A DNA stretch of 64,000 nt from Dermatemys mawii (taxonomy: Eukaryota > Chordata > Testudines > Dermatemydidae): positions 22,670,124 through 22,734,123 of the forward strand of contig ML677348.1 of assembly GCA_007922305.1 (NCBI GenBank), read 5' to 3'. The position numbers and the translations under genes were made by a program. Below the pieces are notes generated by a model. It was not told the origin of the DNA. It worked only from the letters and a program-made list of their open reading frames with translations, and ran no database searches. How positions within the stretch are numbered: the first letter of the stretch is position 1; each line of letters begins with the position of its first letter. Shown one piece after another: positions 1 to 14,689 of this stretch.

Positions 1-196
1 AAATATAAAGAGAGCACTGTAGACTTTGTTTTGTGTTGTAATTGAAATAAATATATTTGAAAATGTGGAAAACATCCAAAAATATTTATATAAATGATAT
101 TCTATTATTATTTAAGAGCATGATTAATCACACAATTTTTTTAATTGCCTGATTAATCACGATAAATTTTTCATCGCTTGACAGCTCTAAATATAA
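1..196. repeat. End of an AT-rich interspersed repeat (terminus ttgacagctcta)
   Basis: AT-rich sequence with repeated gattaatca motifs, ending at ttgacagctcta. It resembles a dispersed tetrapod repeat that begins tagggctgtca and is rich in attaatcgc motifs, seen here in reverse orientation and CpG-decayed. The other end lies before the window, so no target duplication can be checked. Confidence 0.45.
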
Positions 197-652
197 TAGG
201 AGTTTATGATTAAATTGCCTCAATGATAGATTGCTGTTGCAATGTTCGGATTACATTAGAAATGTAAGCAAAATCCTCAGCACGTGTTGCGACCACATGC
301 AGCTATCACTGTTCATACCAGCTGAGGCTCTGTCCCATGAACCAGCAGGAAGAACATTTATAACACTCAACAAAGGGAAAAAATTAGTTTTACAGAAGAA
401 ACACAGCAGTGCAGATTTTGAATCCTCTATCATTTCCTTTGAGTTTCAGTCAATTAATTATGCTTCCTTAATGATCAAAAATGGGCCATGAGGAATAATT
501 TATTGATCTGGGTTCTTATATGAAGAGTAAGTCCAAGAATATTTTGAAAGTATTTCCCTTTGTCTTTATCAACTGTTTAACATGGGAATCAAACTAGACT
601 ATGTGAAAACAATATATTTTTATTCTTCTTACAATATTACCCTTTTGTCTAG

Positions 653-768
653 AAATGGCTAAGCAAAATTCTCTATCATTAGTTGAAGTTGTAAAACAAG
701 TAGCAGAACAGCAACATTCGCAAGCATCAGAAATAGAAAAAAGCAAAATAGTTCTTTCTCAGTTACAG
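653..768 (+). CDS. CCDC122: CCDC122 coding exon (first one in the window)
   Basis: Exon of coiled-coil domain-containing protein 122, a small, mostly helical vertebrate protein of unsettled function encoded beside LACC1 and ENOX1. It is bounded by a polypyrimidine-AG acceptor ending at 652 and the donor CAG|gtaaga at 768/769. It encodes about 38 residues ending in the segment EQQHSQASEIEKSKIVLSQL, which I recognise as close to mammalian CCDC122 (VAKQQQSQASEIEK-type). The ATG at 655 follows two bases that would complete a codon from an upstream exon. Mammalian CCDC122 has roughly 17 more N-terminal residues, so the true start is probably in an exon before the window; use of 655 as start cannot be excluded. 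The exon ends in phase 0, matching the next one. Confidence 0.88.
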
Positions 769-907
769 GTAAGATCTAATTTAGAATGTTGGATTTACAG
801 TGTAGTAGAACAGACAAGGAAGTATTACTATGAATAGGGGAAGCTGATATTTCTCTATTTTTCTGGGGTATCTTAATTCAAAGTTAAGGCACTTAGTCCA
901 TTCTTAA

Positions 908-1109
908 AAACAATGAGGAATCCAGCTTTATTTGGGCATAAGCTTTTGTGGGTAAAAAATCCACTTCTTCAGATGCAGGCTCCATGAATCTGAAGAAGTG
1001 GGTTTTTTACCTACAAAAGCTTACGCCAAGATAAATCTATTAGTCTTTAAGGTGCCACCGGACTCCTTGTTGTTTTTGTGGATACAGACTAACACAGCTA
1101 TCCCTCTGA
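908..1109 (+). mobile_element. Fold-back retroelement tail (Penelope-like), 14-bp target duplication
   Basis: Two arms of about 40 bp (about 937-973 and 988-1027) are near-perfect inverted copies separated by a short spacer, so the DNA or RNA can fold into a long hairpin. The right arm continues into a tail ending gatacagactaacacagc...ctctga; the left arm lacks it and stops at the poly-A/T edge. The unit is flanked by TAGTCCATTCTTAA at 894-907 and 1110-1123, a perfect 14-bp duplication. CTGAAGA (990-996), a GTGGG/CCTAC stem and AAAA follow a hammerhead-like order, although the expected GAAA has decayed. It resembles the 3' end of a repeat common in turtles; the Penelope-like assignment is inferred. 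Confidence 0.75.
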
Positions 1110-3099
1110 TAGTCCATTCTTAATTTACCTTGTTGTACTTAGGCTTTGCCAAAAAGGTATATGACTATATCATTATGTTGCAGTTTTAACAGAAATTTTA
1201 ATCTTTTATTTTGCAAAAATTTAATTGAAAGGGCAAAACCCAAAACATAAAATATAAGCTTAGACCATTTTTTCATGGTAGATTGAGTAAAAAAATGAAG
1301 AGTTTGATAGAGAGAGGGTAATAAGTGTTTAAAAATCACCCTATCAATTTTTCCACTGGATTGTTTTACTTTTTGGTATCCTTTTTCAAGAAACCTAAAA
1401 TCTTTTGGGACATGTGGGTTTTGGCTGGATGGGGTGTGTCCTGCCTCAGCCCTCACTGCCATGCGTGTAGATTTTGTTTGGTAATATATTATATACTATA
1501 TCTATATATAGCTATGGCTTAGATTGAATAATGGTTTCTGTTTGTATACTTGCAAAAAACTCCCTTGATTTTCTGAAACTCTCACCTTTTGGACTGAACT
1601 ATTCAGCCTTGATTTCTGTCTGAAAGTTATATTTTTAACATGGGGAGAATAAAAAAGAAGTACATTATTCCTGAGCTGAAAATATTCTTTCGACCACTTT
1701 TTGGAATCGTCCTACATCTGAAACAACCAACATTTGAAATTTTGCATGAAAAGTAATTCCTATTAGAGACCAGTGTACACTCTTCCTACTGACAAAATCT
1801 GATTTGATTTGATCAAGTTATGTGTACTGGGAAGTCACATATTGAGTATGCATATTGAGTAGATTGCTTTTGCTGAGCTCAATGGGCACCTAAGGAAGAT
1901 AGTTTCACAATCAACGGCAAGTCATCCATACTGCTGCAATCAGTAAGGAAAATCACAATGGAGTGATTGGCTCCTGCAGTCCTTTTAAGGTGCACTAGTT
2001 AGGGGGCCCTTTTTTTACCTCATCTACCTGCTATCTACTTTAGTAGCTCCCCTGCACCTTCCCCAATTTGGGAACTCTAAATTTGCACAGGAGAGGAGTC
2101 CCCTCCTTTTATCTTCTAAGGTCTGTGGAACAGTGGCTTCTTTCTTTAGACCTTCATGGGCACATGGCACAGGGATTCCTTTCTGCAGACAATTGTTAAG
2201 ACTCTCCAGAGGGAACCTGGCTCTGGCATGCCTTGAAAGCTTTTATCACCCACAGGAGAGGTGTCTCCTCTCGCAGACTTCCTAAGGGACATGCAGCAGA
2301 ATATTGAGATAGTTGTAAATTATAATATTTACACAGGTTATATGCAACTTTTGGGAAGCCCATGGAGCTTCAAAGTCCTGGACAATTATACACACTCATT
2401 TTCTATTAGTTTCTTCATTTTTTTTTAACCTAGAACATTCCATACAAAAGCTAGCATTAATATTAAGGTTGAATAGTTATGAATAGTCAGGAAACATCAA
2501 CATTAAGATTGTGTTTATATCTCTAACTCTATTTCCTTATGTGTATGTCACAGAAAGCAAATAAAACAGTTGTTTCTTCTCCAAAATTCAAGATCTTTGC
2601 CATTAGGACCTTTCACTTGTCTATCCTAGATGGCTAGTAGATCAGAGATGATGCCAGTTCTACTGAAATTTTCTCTCTTGTAATTTAAGATTTGAAAAAA
2701 AGTTCTATATAAACAATATAGGGTCATTCTCCTTTGTTCTGTCAAGGAATTCAGCTTCATAGCTGATGTCCCTTCTCATACTGTTATCCAGGTCCTCCTT
2801 GTAATAGTCCTGCCTAAAAGCATGCCTGCACTATAAATTGAACATGTTTGAGAGTGTTCATGATTAGGTCTTCAGTTTCTGGACATGTTGTTAAGTTAAT
2901 TCTTTTTGGTTTAGCCTTGTCAACTGTTTACTTTAGAAACTTCAGTAGTGTAAGTGGATTCAGTAACTTTACAGCAGTGTGACTTAATGTAGACCATTAG
3001 GGTTTGTAGCCACACAGATATCCCTCCAGCATTTTCACTTCTGAGTGTGCCTTTGAGTAGGTATGCACTCTCCTACAGATACCATCATAGTAAATAGAG

Positions 3100-4380
3100 A
3101 TGGAAAAGACATAGTAGGTCATTTTGCCAATCACTACCATTCATTATTGTTCCTTATTTTATATTGTCAAATGCTGAGTCCAGTCTAGTTTTATTCATAG
3201 ATTTTAAAACCAGAAGGCACTATTATCATCAGTTAGGCTGATTTACTTAACAAAGGTCATAGAATTTCATCAACTGATTCCCACATCATGCCCATAAATC
3301 TGTGTGAGCTACAGCTTGATTTAAAGTGGTGGAAAATCCACCACAGCCCTGGATAAGTTGTCCCAATGGATAATTACCCTCACTGTTAAATATTTCTAAA
3401 TTATTTCTAGTCTGAATTTGCCTAGTTTCAGCTTCCAGCCACCATACCTCATTGTACTTTTGTCTGCTAAATTAAAGTCTTCTATTGTCAGAAATCTTCT
3501 CCCCGTGTAGGTACTTACAGACCTTAATCAAGTCACCTTTTAACCTTCTCTTGGATTAACTAAACAGATCTCACTTTGTTAGACTCTCAGTGTAAGGCAG
3601 ATTTTCCAGACTTTGAATCATTCTCACAGATCTTTTCTGAACCCGTTACTATTTTTCAACATCCTTTTAAAAATGTGGACACCAGAACTGGACACAGTGT
3701 TCCAGTTATAGTCTCTCTAATATTGTGTTAGTACCCTACTCCTACTTGATATTCCCCTGCCTATACTTCTAAGAATCATATTTGCTCTCTTAGCATCTAC
3801 ATTACAAGGTGAGTTAGTGTTTAGCTGGTTGTCCTCATGACCCTTAAATCAATTTCCGAGCCTTCCAAAATACAGTCCGTGGTCCTATTAACATGCCCTT
3901 CATTCTTGGTTCCTAAATGTATGACCATGCATTTTTCTGTATTAAAACATTTTGATTGAGTAAGCCCAGTTTACCACAAAACTGAGCTCTCTATAGAAAT
4001 CTGTCTTTATCATCATTTACCTCTCCACCAATTATTGTGTCATCAACAAACTTTTCCAGTAATGATTTTATATTTTCTTTCAGATTACTGATAAAGAGAT
4101 TGAATAGCATTGGGCCCAGAGCAGATCCCTGTTGTTGTATCTCGTTAGAAATGAGTCGCTGGATGACAATTCATCCTTTACAATTGCTTTTTAGATAAAT
4201 CACTTAGCCAGATTTTAATTTAATTTAATCAATCAATTAAATCAATTAATCCATTAAATTCCATCAATATAATATGTGTCCCAATGATTTTATATATTGC
4301 TTTTTTTTGTCTCAGAATGTTAGTGGTACTAAGTCAAATGCCTTCTAAAAGTCCTGGAGATCACAAGATTTCAGCACATC
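3100..4380 (-). mobile_element. Old CR1/L3-type LINE fragment (antisense)
   Basis: Characteristic antisense phrases of the reverse-transcriptase C-terminal and 3' region are present in order: ttgtcccaatggataatta, acagaccttaatcaagtcac, accagaactggacacagtg, atgaccatgcattttt, tgtcatcaacaaacttttcc and gggcccagagcagatccctg. Read on the minus strand these are decayed pieces of the conserved LINE ORF2 (for example the region after the catalytic DD box). Many indels and stops show an ancient, dead copy lying in a CCDC122 intron. Confidence 0.7.
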
Positions 4381-4429
4381 TAGTCTAGGAAAAAGTGGTT
4401 GATGCTAGGAATAGCTAGTTAACATGAAT

Positions 4430-4700
4430 TAACAGAAACTAAGGGCCATCACTACCTTCCACTGCAAGTGAAAGGCAAACTTTCTTGACCTAAAATAAAC
4501 AAACACATACATGTAAATGTACATTTTTACAAAACTCCACCCTAAACTCCACACCTAAACTCAAAACCCTACACGGCACATGCAATTCTCCCCCTCGAGA
4601 GAACATGAGAGAGAGAGAAAGACAGATGGTATTCATGTCACCTAATGCGTTATTGGAAGGCACTCAGATATTATAGTGATGGGAGCAGTGTAAGAACCTA
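4430..4700. repeat. Unnamed dispersed repeat, copy 1 (pair with 18540-18820)
   Basis: Shares an ordered set of matches with 18540-18820 in the same orientation: gaaactaagggccatcac, ccttccactgcaagtg, ataaacaaacacatacatgta, ctcccc..gagagaacatgag and ggaaggcactcagatattat. I recall similar sequence elsewhere in turtle genomes but cannot name the family. Confidence 0.55.
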
Positions 4701-5228
4701 GATTGAATTGAGTTAGTTAAACTCAATTAACTCAGCCACTTTTCCTAATATACTGTAAATGCAAAGTGACATCTTTACCTTGGTTTTAGCCTGTTGTCTT
4801 CTGATTTTGCCCTGCATCTGCAATAGGAAAAGCAAGCATGTTTTAGTTTGGCCTAAACACCTAGTTTCGATAAAACATGAGGGAGACATACGGTTAGAGT
4901 CCCTGACACATCCCATCATCTGAATATGAGGAATTTGAACCCATTTGAAAAATAACAAATTTCATGTACACTTATCTTTAAGACCAATTGGATAAAGCCT
5001 CTGATATTGTCACCTATCACGTCTCTTGGTGATGATTTTAGGCAATGGAATGCTAGTGATTTATTCAAACTATTTTTTTAAGTTGCATAGATTTCTTTAT
5101 CGTTTGTTCTGTATTAAATGAAAAGAAAGAATTCTGTTAACTAAATGTAGATGATATTGTTTAAATATCTTGCTGCTATACTCCCAAACATTGGCTTTCC
5201 ACTGATAGAATATTACAATATTTTACAG

Positions 5229-5627
5229 GCTGAGCTTCAAGAACTTGAAAAACAAATGGAGACTGCTTTATTAGAAACAAAAGCAACAGAAAGGCAAATT
5301 TATCAGCAAGATGATGACATAGAAACTACAAAATATCACTGTGAAAGTCTGGAGTCCCAAGTTACATCCCTTTATAATGAAAAGATAAGGCTGAAACTTG
5401 ACACAGAAGCAGCACAAGAAGAATTTAAGATGATTCTTGCAAGAAATAGTGCATATCGTGAGAAAATAATGGCTCATAAAGAGCGTTATTGGGAAGCAGA
5501 AAGCAAAATGCCAGTTATGCTTGAACTTGCTAAGAAACTAGACATGGTTAAAGAGTTACAGACAAAGAAAGAAGAATTAATGAATGATCTCCAGAATCCT
5601 GAAGGACAAGTTATAAAACAAGTGCAG
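5229..5627 (+). CDS. CCDC122: CCDC122 central coiled-coil exon
   Basis: Large in-frame exon of 399 bp (133 codons), with acceptor ttttacag|GCT and donor CAG|gtcaga. The translation is a lysine/glutamate-rich coiled coil. It contains ETKATERQIYQQDDDIE and KKEELMNDLQNPEGQ, both strongly reminiscent of mammalian CCDC122 (TERQIYQQD and KEELMQDLQNP motifs). It enters and leaves in phase 0, continuous with the 653-768 and 8931-9047 exons. There are no stops or frameshifts. The absence of membrane segments or catalytic motifs agrees with a structural or adaptor role; no biochemical function can be read from the sequence. The length matches the corresponding human segment to within a few residues. 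Confidence 0.95.
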
Positions 5628-7039
5628 GTCAGATGTTTCTGTTTCTAGATACCTTTCCTATTGTATACAAAAATATTTTACAATTTAAAATAATAACCTG
5701 GTCTAGCTTTTCAGTGCTTGCTATGGTATGTGGAATATCTTGGTTCATTGCCCAAGATAGATTGAGTAAATGATGATCTTAGTTTACAGAAAAAATGGTG
5801 CCAGCATTCTTGATGTTTCGTTCCAAAAGCTAGGTTCACCTGATATAACAACATGAACTTGGCTGTGAAGAAACTACGGTGCTGTCAGCTAAAATGCATC
5901 CACTGTTATTTGTAGGATACTGCAGGATCTTGGATAAACCTACATATACGCTTTTCAGAACACACACTGTATATCCCTGTAAATGTTTCTACATTACCAC
6001 TGTCAGCTAACAGCACAGTGTCTAGTTGGTAACTAATTGTACTTGAGCTATGTGAGTATATAAGTTGGAGGGTGAGAAAAGATGACAGAAGAAGGGAGAA
6101 GGAGAAAAAACATCAATTTTGATATGTATAATCTCTAGCAATTGTGTGTGTGTGTGTAATTTTAATTCTTTATTAAATTTGTAAAAGTTAAAGCCATCTG
6201 AGCGGCAAACGTATCACTATAGTGGAAAACTAAGTAACTGCATATCTGAAATTATCTTAGAATCACAGTCTAATTCAGATATAACTTACACTGATATAAA
6301 TCAGAAGCAACTCCACTGGAGAATGGAGTTATACTGTTATAACAGTAATGTGAGATTAGCTCCCAGACTGAAAAAAAAAATATTATAATAAACTAAGTCT
6401 TGCAACAAGGTTAATGGACAAAATTAAGGCTTGAAGTAGAAAGGTTATGTCTCATACTGACTACAGTGGGGGTGGCACCTGTTATATAAGGGCTAAGTTT
6501 GTTCAGGGTTTAGTGTCTCTTTCTTACATAAATGGCATTGAACTTTTACAGTTGTTCAAATATTCCATAATCTGTATTCCCCCCCTTCAAATCATAGTGG
6601 CAAGAGTGTATATCTTACATGTGTGATCAAGTGATTATATGCACTATAGCTTAGAATGTAAGGTTTAGGTAAATGTATTCATACATCTGTATTTGCATCT
6701 GGTGCTATAAAGAGGAACATGGAAGATATGCTGTCTTTTTGCTTTCTGTAAACTCTGCTTTCTTTCTGAGGCTTGTGATTGCATATACTTTAAATTCTGT
6801 GTAGCTTTTCTACAATAAAAAAGCCTATGTAAAGTGAAGGGTTTATCTGGTTGTAATCCCCTCTTTCTTCTCCGAGCATGAACTCTATAGAGAAACCAGC
6901 TTTTTTATTATAAATCATTTAGTTATGTAGGTGACATTGCTATCTAGGCATTATTATAGAAATTACAATATATGAGGAATGATTTATTATATGTGAATCC
7001 ATTTACAAATGTGACCCTTCGGCCAGGTGGAGTTGGCAG

Positions 7040-7660
7040 CAACAAGGGCCAGGTTCACTATTTAGGGGTTTATCTTAACGCTATAAAATAGAACAGGCTT
7101 GAGCCTCCACCCAGGAATCTGGGAAAATTGAACACCACCTCCAGGTGCCTTTAAGAGACAATACATCCGCACTTGCAAGCATTGAATCTATGTATAACAA
7201 ATCGTAACTTTTATTAAAAGGGAAAAGGAACCAAGCATTAGTTTGGGAAAACACCACAAGCATATTCAAAAGCATGTGATCATCCCACCCCAGAATACGC
7301 TGGACAGTGTCTTTTGCCCCAGGTTCTCACCTAGCAGCGTGAAAGTCCTACAAACAAGTGTTCCTTTAACAAGCCACTCTCCTCTTCCTCCACTGCACCC
7401 CATTCACAGTTGCTGTCCTTGGTCAGCAAAGACCTAGAGTTCAGAGGTGCGTTCATGTGAGTTCACCTCCCACTCTAGGAGTGGCAGGGAATCAAGCAAT
7501 CCCTCAGCTGCTGCCACCATAGCCACTGCAATTGGCTCACAGTTGCCACTGCTCCCTCTGCATCCCTGCCCACTGCCATCACTGCTCTCCCATTCTCTCT
7601 GCCCCCGTTGGCCACTACACCGTCACTTTCTCTGCTACCACTTGCAGTTCTGCTGTAACC
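7040..7660 (-). mobile_element. Candidate LTR-like sequence (antisense)
   Basis: On the minus strand an AATAAAAG signal (near 7212-7219) lies downstream of a GC-richer region and is followed by a decaying segment. That composition suggests a solo LTR or truncated retroelement. No paired LTR or target duplication was found, so this is weak. Confidence 0.3.
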
Positions 7661-7671
7661 TCTGTGACACC

Positions 7672-7800
7672 TAGGGTGACCAGACAGCAAGTGTGAAAAA
7701 TCAGGATGGGGTAGGGTGGGGTGGGTATTAGAGGCCTATATAAGACAAAACTCCAGATATCAGGACTGTCCCTATAAAATCGGGACATCTGGTAACCCTA
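7672..7800. mobile_element. 129-bp hAT-type MITE with 8-bp duplication GTGACACC
   Basis: The element runs from TAGGGTGACCAGACA to TCTGGTAACCCTA, a terminal inverted repeat of about 13 bp. It is flanked by exact GTGACACC copies at 7664-7671 and 7801-7808. It has an internal cctatataagacaaaactcc segment and subterminal gggac repeats. A second copy lies at about 49064-49206. Non-coding, presumably mobilised by a hAT transposase. Confidence 0.85.
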
Positions 7801-8849
7801 GTGACACCATGTCTTGAGGTCCCACCACCTAACCCAGCTCTCAGTGATTTCAGCAATTCATGGGGAATCGCACTGCTAGCACAAGCGGTTTTGCTGAAAT
7901 GCTGCCCCACAGCAGGTCTAGACTTAAAATGCTGCATGAGCACAACTATGCCACCATAGTGTAGACCTGGTCCAAGGATTAGCATTTAGAACGGGTTATC
8001 AGAGACTTCACCTGTAGTGAGCGCTTAAAAAATCAAAACACTTTCAACTGAATTTAATCAGTTTTGTCTTTAAAAAGTGGGGAGGGGGAGCATCAAATGG
8101 CATCTAGGACATTTAGAAAGCCCCACAGGTAGGAACACCTGTCCCCATTCTCTTTCCCCTTTCATTGAGATTTGGCATCTCTATCCCCTGCTTAGCAAGT
8201 GCAGTTCAGTTGAGGGTGACCCCCTCAATAAGCAAGTGCTAAGCACAGCTTTGCAGTCCTTTACAATAAGGATAACATTTGTTTACCCCTGGACTCAATG
8301 CTAAAGTGGTTTGTAATCCAGCACCAGCCAAAATTGATCACTTTGGCAACACAGTTTGTCTGGTGAATACCGAGGCAGAGTAGGTGTGTTCATATAAATA
8401 CAGTTGGGTCCTCAAGTCTTTTTTCCCCAGCTCATCACTAGATGTCAGGGGCGAGCTCATTCCTTGCTTATGCTTTGATAAACACAATGGCCATAATTCC
8501 ATTAGCATTAGCTTTCACGTGGGAGGAGAATGCAATTCACATATTATGCACATTATTACAATTTTTAAAGTTGACTGTTGGTCTTGTATATATGCATACT
8601 TCTAAATCCTTTTTTCTAAAAAAAAGTTGTGTGTGCAATAGTATGCTAGATACATTAAAATTGTTGCAGCCTTGTAGCCATGACTTCAGCAATATTACTG
8701 TCTAGTTTTTGCAAATATATCAATACATATGAGTTACTAAGTAGGCAGAAAGTTTATTTAAGTCAAACTTTTAAATGGTTGAACTTATCTCTTTAGCTAA
8801 AGTCAATGTTTATGCAAACAGATTGTTGAAATGGCATTACAGAAGGTAA

Positions 8850-11157
<2,308 letters not shown>

Positions 11158-13560
11158 TATATAGTACAGTAAATTACAATGCTCAGCAATTTATAACATA
11201 TGTCATGCTTTATATATAACAGGTGGTTATTGGAAATAATCCCTTGAACCTTGGACTAAGGATGAGTGATTTTTTTCCCCCTCTTGCTCTGTGCCCTAGA
11301 ATACTTTGTGTTCTGTGCCAACCTTTAATGGCCTAAAGCAGCGTTCTCTTTTATTCGTGGGGCCAGTGGCTGCTCAGGGAGGAATTTATTACAATTCCCA
11401 GACTGCCTTCAAAAGCATCTACCAACGTTTGCAAATCCCTTAAGACCATATAAATTTGGAAAGTTCCTTTTCATTTGGTTGGATGGTTTTTTTTTTAGTT
11501 CAAGTTCTGCATTGTTTTTCACTCTGGGAAATTCATATGAGGTGGATAATTGCATTTAATGAGATACAAAACCTTCAGATCTTTCATGTACAACTGTGAA
11601 TCAGTGCAGTGTACTAAGTAACGCTGAGCTTTCTGATAGTATTCTGCCATGTGGAAGAGTCAGCTGTACAAGGTACTATAGCATTCCCGCTCTCCCTGTG
11701 CCAGGATTCCCCTCACCCAAACACAAGTGTGTGGGAGAGAAAGAAGACCTACATAGTCTTTCCTGCTTGCTTACCATGAAAGGGCCAGGGACAATCACAG
11801 TTTAAATCTGCACCTCCAAAAACACAATTGCTCCCAGAGCTCCCAGTAAAGCTGTGCACTACCCCGTTATTCAGAGTTCTGGACAAGTGCCACAGTCAAA
11901 CTGTAGAGAGGCTAAAACATTGGTAAAATTAATTCTAGTAAACAAAGGTCACTTTCTAGAGACCAGTTTTGTCTGAAACACGCAGAGATGTATGTTTCCT
12001 GGGGCAGGGGATGCAAGGAATGTAAAGAGTAAAATGGCAGATCAGAATAACATGGTGCTGCAAATTTCTCCATCCTTCTGAACCAGGTTCTATGTTAGGG
12101 CCTGAGACTATTCCTATTGGTACCAATGACAAAACTCTACTTGGATTCAGATGGACTAGGATCAGAACTTTGTGGTGCGCTGTTGGTCTGTCACAGTGAA
12201 AAACAACATGGTATGATGGCCTTTTCCGTGGCAAACAAACAAACCAACTCAAACATTATTTAAATTGTACATTTTTTAAAAGTCAATTTTGCACAGACTT
12301 TTTTACTGCTCTGGACAATAGAAACTGGAAGTTCAGCACAACATTACCACGTTTTCTCAGTTCACTTTTTTCTTGGCTGTACTGAGGTTTTGTTTTTACA
12401 GAACTAGTTACTTGTTTGTCTTGTACTTCTTCAGTTAACTTTCTGTGCTCAAAGTCAAAGCTTCAGAGGAGCACACACAGCATTGTAATTACTAGACTTA
12501 AGTCATGCATTTCCCCAGGACTTTTAGGGGAAAAAATGAACACCAAATCACTATTTATTTAAAACTTCATGTCAGAACCTTAGTGAATAACCAGTTTCTC
12601 CTCATAATAATATTTCTCTGCATGAGTTGTGTTGTTTTGTACTTTGCATTTCTGGAATTTGTATTCATTGTTTATTCTTATAGTTAAGATGACAATTCAT
12701 TCTTGAGCCAATCAATAATATTCATATTTATTCCAGAAAGTACTTAATATTGTGTTTGATGAGGTATTGGTTTATGTAATTTACATTTGCCTTAAACATG
12801 AGTATGTGCATGTATTTGAGCAAGTTGAATATTTATGTTTTACTTAATTTTTTCTTATTAAACTGTCTAGATACTGTAAGTTTTAGGAAGCTAAAATGAA
12901 ATGCATTATTATTGTTTTTATTCCTATTTTATTCTTAGCAAGAAAGTTCATATAAACATCTATGTACTATAAAGAGTGTGTGTTTTCCTTCATATAAACT
13001 CATTTGTGCCCATCACAATGAATCTCAAAGGGTCATTGTCACTTGTTTAGTCCCCCAGATTTACCTGCCTTAGACAAAAGTAAATTCGCCATGCGGTAAT
13101 CCACCCAATGCACATTTTTAACACAATAACCTAGAAACGTAAAGCTCTATTCTACTGCAATTGCCTGAGATGAATAATTTGCTGAGTTAAAATAAATTCA
13201 CACTGTTTGATTTTAAAAGAAGATAAAGAAACATTACTTAAAAACAACACCATTCAACCCAGAATCCTGGGTGGGGGAGGACATGTCTCCAGTATAAGTC
13301 TCTGTCCCCCTGTTAGCCCAGGGGATTGGTGTTCTCTTTTCTGTGATAGCAGAGGCTTTTTTGGCTGCCAGACTTCTCTCTGGGCACTGGCAAGCTCAAC
13401 GCTCTGTTCCCTTCCCAGGGGTAACCCCAGCTGAGTGGAGTTCCCTCTTTTTAATTCCCTCTCTGTCCCTCCTCCAGCATGATTTGCAGAAGAAGAAGGG
13501 TGGGGTCAGTCCAAGCTAAAGCATCTCCTTAACTCTTTGCATGCTGGTGTAGTGTCTGTA
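11158..13560. other. 3' flank of CCDC122, nothing recognised
   Basis: AT-rich sequence downstream of the CCDC122 stop. It must contain the 3' UTR, but I could not place a convincing polyadenylation site. No repeat family or gene is recognised. Confidence 0.5.
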
Positions 13561-13790
13561 TACCCCATCACAGCATCCAGTCTCGATTTGAGGACAATAA
13601 AAGATGGAGAATCCATCACTTCCCTGGGCAGTTTGTTCCAATGGTTAATCATGGCCTACTTAATGCTTTATCCATATTGAATGGTGCTAATTTTTTAATC
13701 AGAATGTTGTACAGTACTAAGTCAAACATTTTCCCAAACTTGAGTGTATTACAGCTATGCAGTTACCTTTATCATATGGTACCAACAATA
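13560..13790 (-). mobile_element. CR1/L3-type LINE fragment (antisense)
   Basis: Contains agatggagaatccatcactt, cagtttgttccaatggttaa and actaagtcaaacattt, the same antisense motifs as the LINE fragments at 3.1 and 42.1 kb. Short and decayed, without an open frame. Confidence 0.55.
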
Positions 13791-14689
13791 AAATTCTCAG
13801 TCCTTGTGATTACTCTTTACAGCCTTCATTAAACGTTGCAATTGTAGGCTCGGATTGTGCAATTAGGCATGTGCTTAAATTTCCTACTGTGAGTGGGCCC
13901 CATTGATTTCATTCCATTTCCTTACAGTGCTAACTGCCCACTGAATATTTATTAAGTTCATTGAAATTTGTGTTCAACAGGAGTTTAAGGCCCTCTGGAC
14001 TTCAGAGCAGGTGTTCAGTTCTTCAGAGGAATAGGCCCACCTTTCAGGGACCACTTTCTTCTTAAGTGTAATTCTGTTTTACACAATATTTAAAATTTGT
14101 ATTGTATGTGGAAATTCACAGCATTTCAACTTCAGGAGTTTAATGTTTAAGAAACAGTGCACACAAGAAAACAGGAGTTAAAAACTTGCAGTAATGAATT
14201 CCGGTGTAGCAGGAGAGGGCATAGTTTGAAACAAGGGAATGGATATCATTGCCTGCTCCTGAGCCTATCAGCATTCTGTGCAAGACAATGCTTTCAAAAT
14301 GTCTGAGACGTGTTTTATTCTGCTTTTAGAATGCTGACAAATCTTAACAGGCTGATGAGGCAGTTAATTCTTGGTGTAGTATTCAACAGCAATTGTTTTC
14401 CCCAGGGGCATTCTTTCCTTCAGCAAGCAGACACATACTACTGGGAATGACATCTAATAAACAGAAATAATCCATTGCACGTACAAGTTCATTTTTACAT
14501 TCTATTCTTTAAATGTGAACATACTGCAAAGCTTTCCCTCTTTCTAGCTGTTGTACCTTTTAACAGTTACTCATATATGGTGGGCATTAGTTTTATGTAG
14601 ATGTGTGACAAATAAGGTAAGTTCCTGCAATATCTTTGGGAGACCATTTTGTATTAAGCGCATGAATGGTTTATATATCGTTGTGGGCC

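Larger units (their letters stand above)
769..5228 (+). other. CCDC122: CCDC122 intron
   Basis: The intron starts gtaaga and ends ttttacag. It contains a fold-back retroelement (908-1109), an old antisense CR1/L3-like LINE fragment (about 3100-4380) and a repeat shared with 18.5 kb (about 4430-4700). The rest is AT-rich with no coding signal that I can see. The region about 1140-3090 shows nothing I recognise. Confidence 0.8.
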
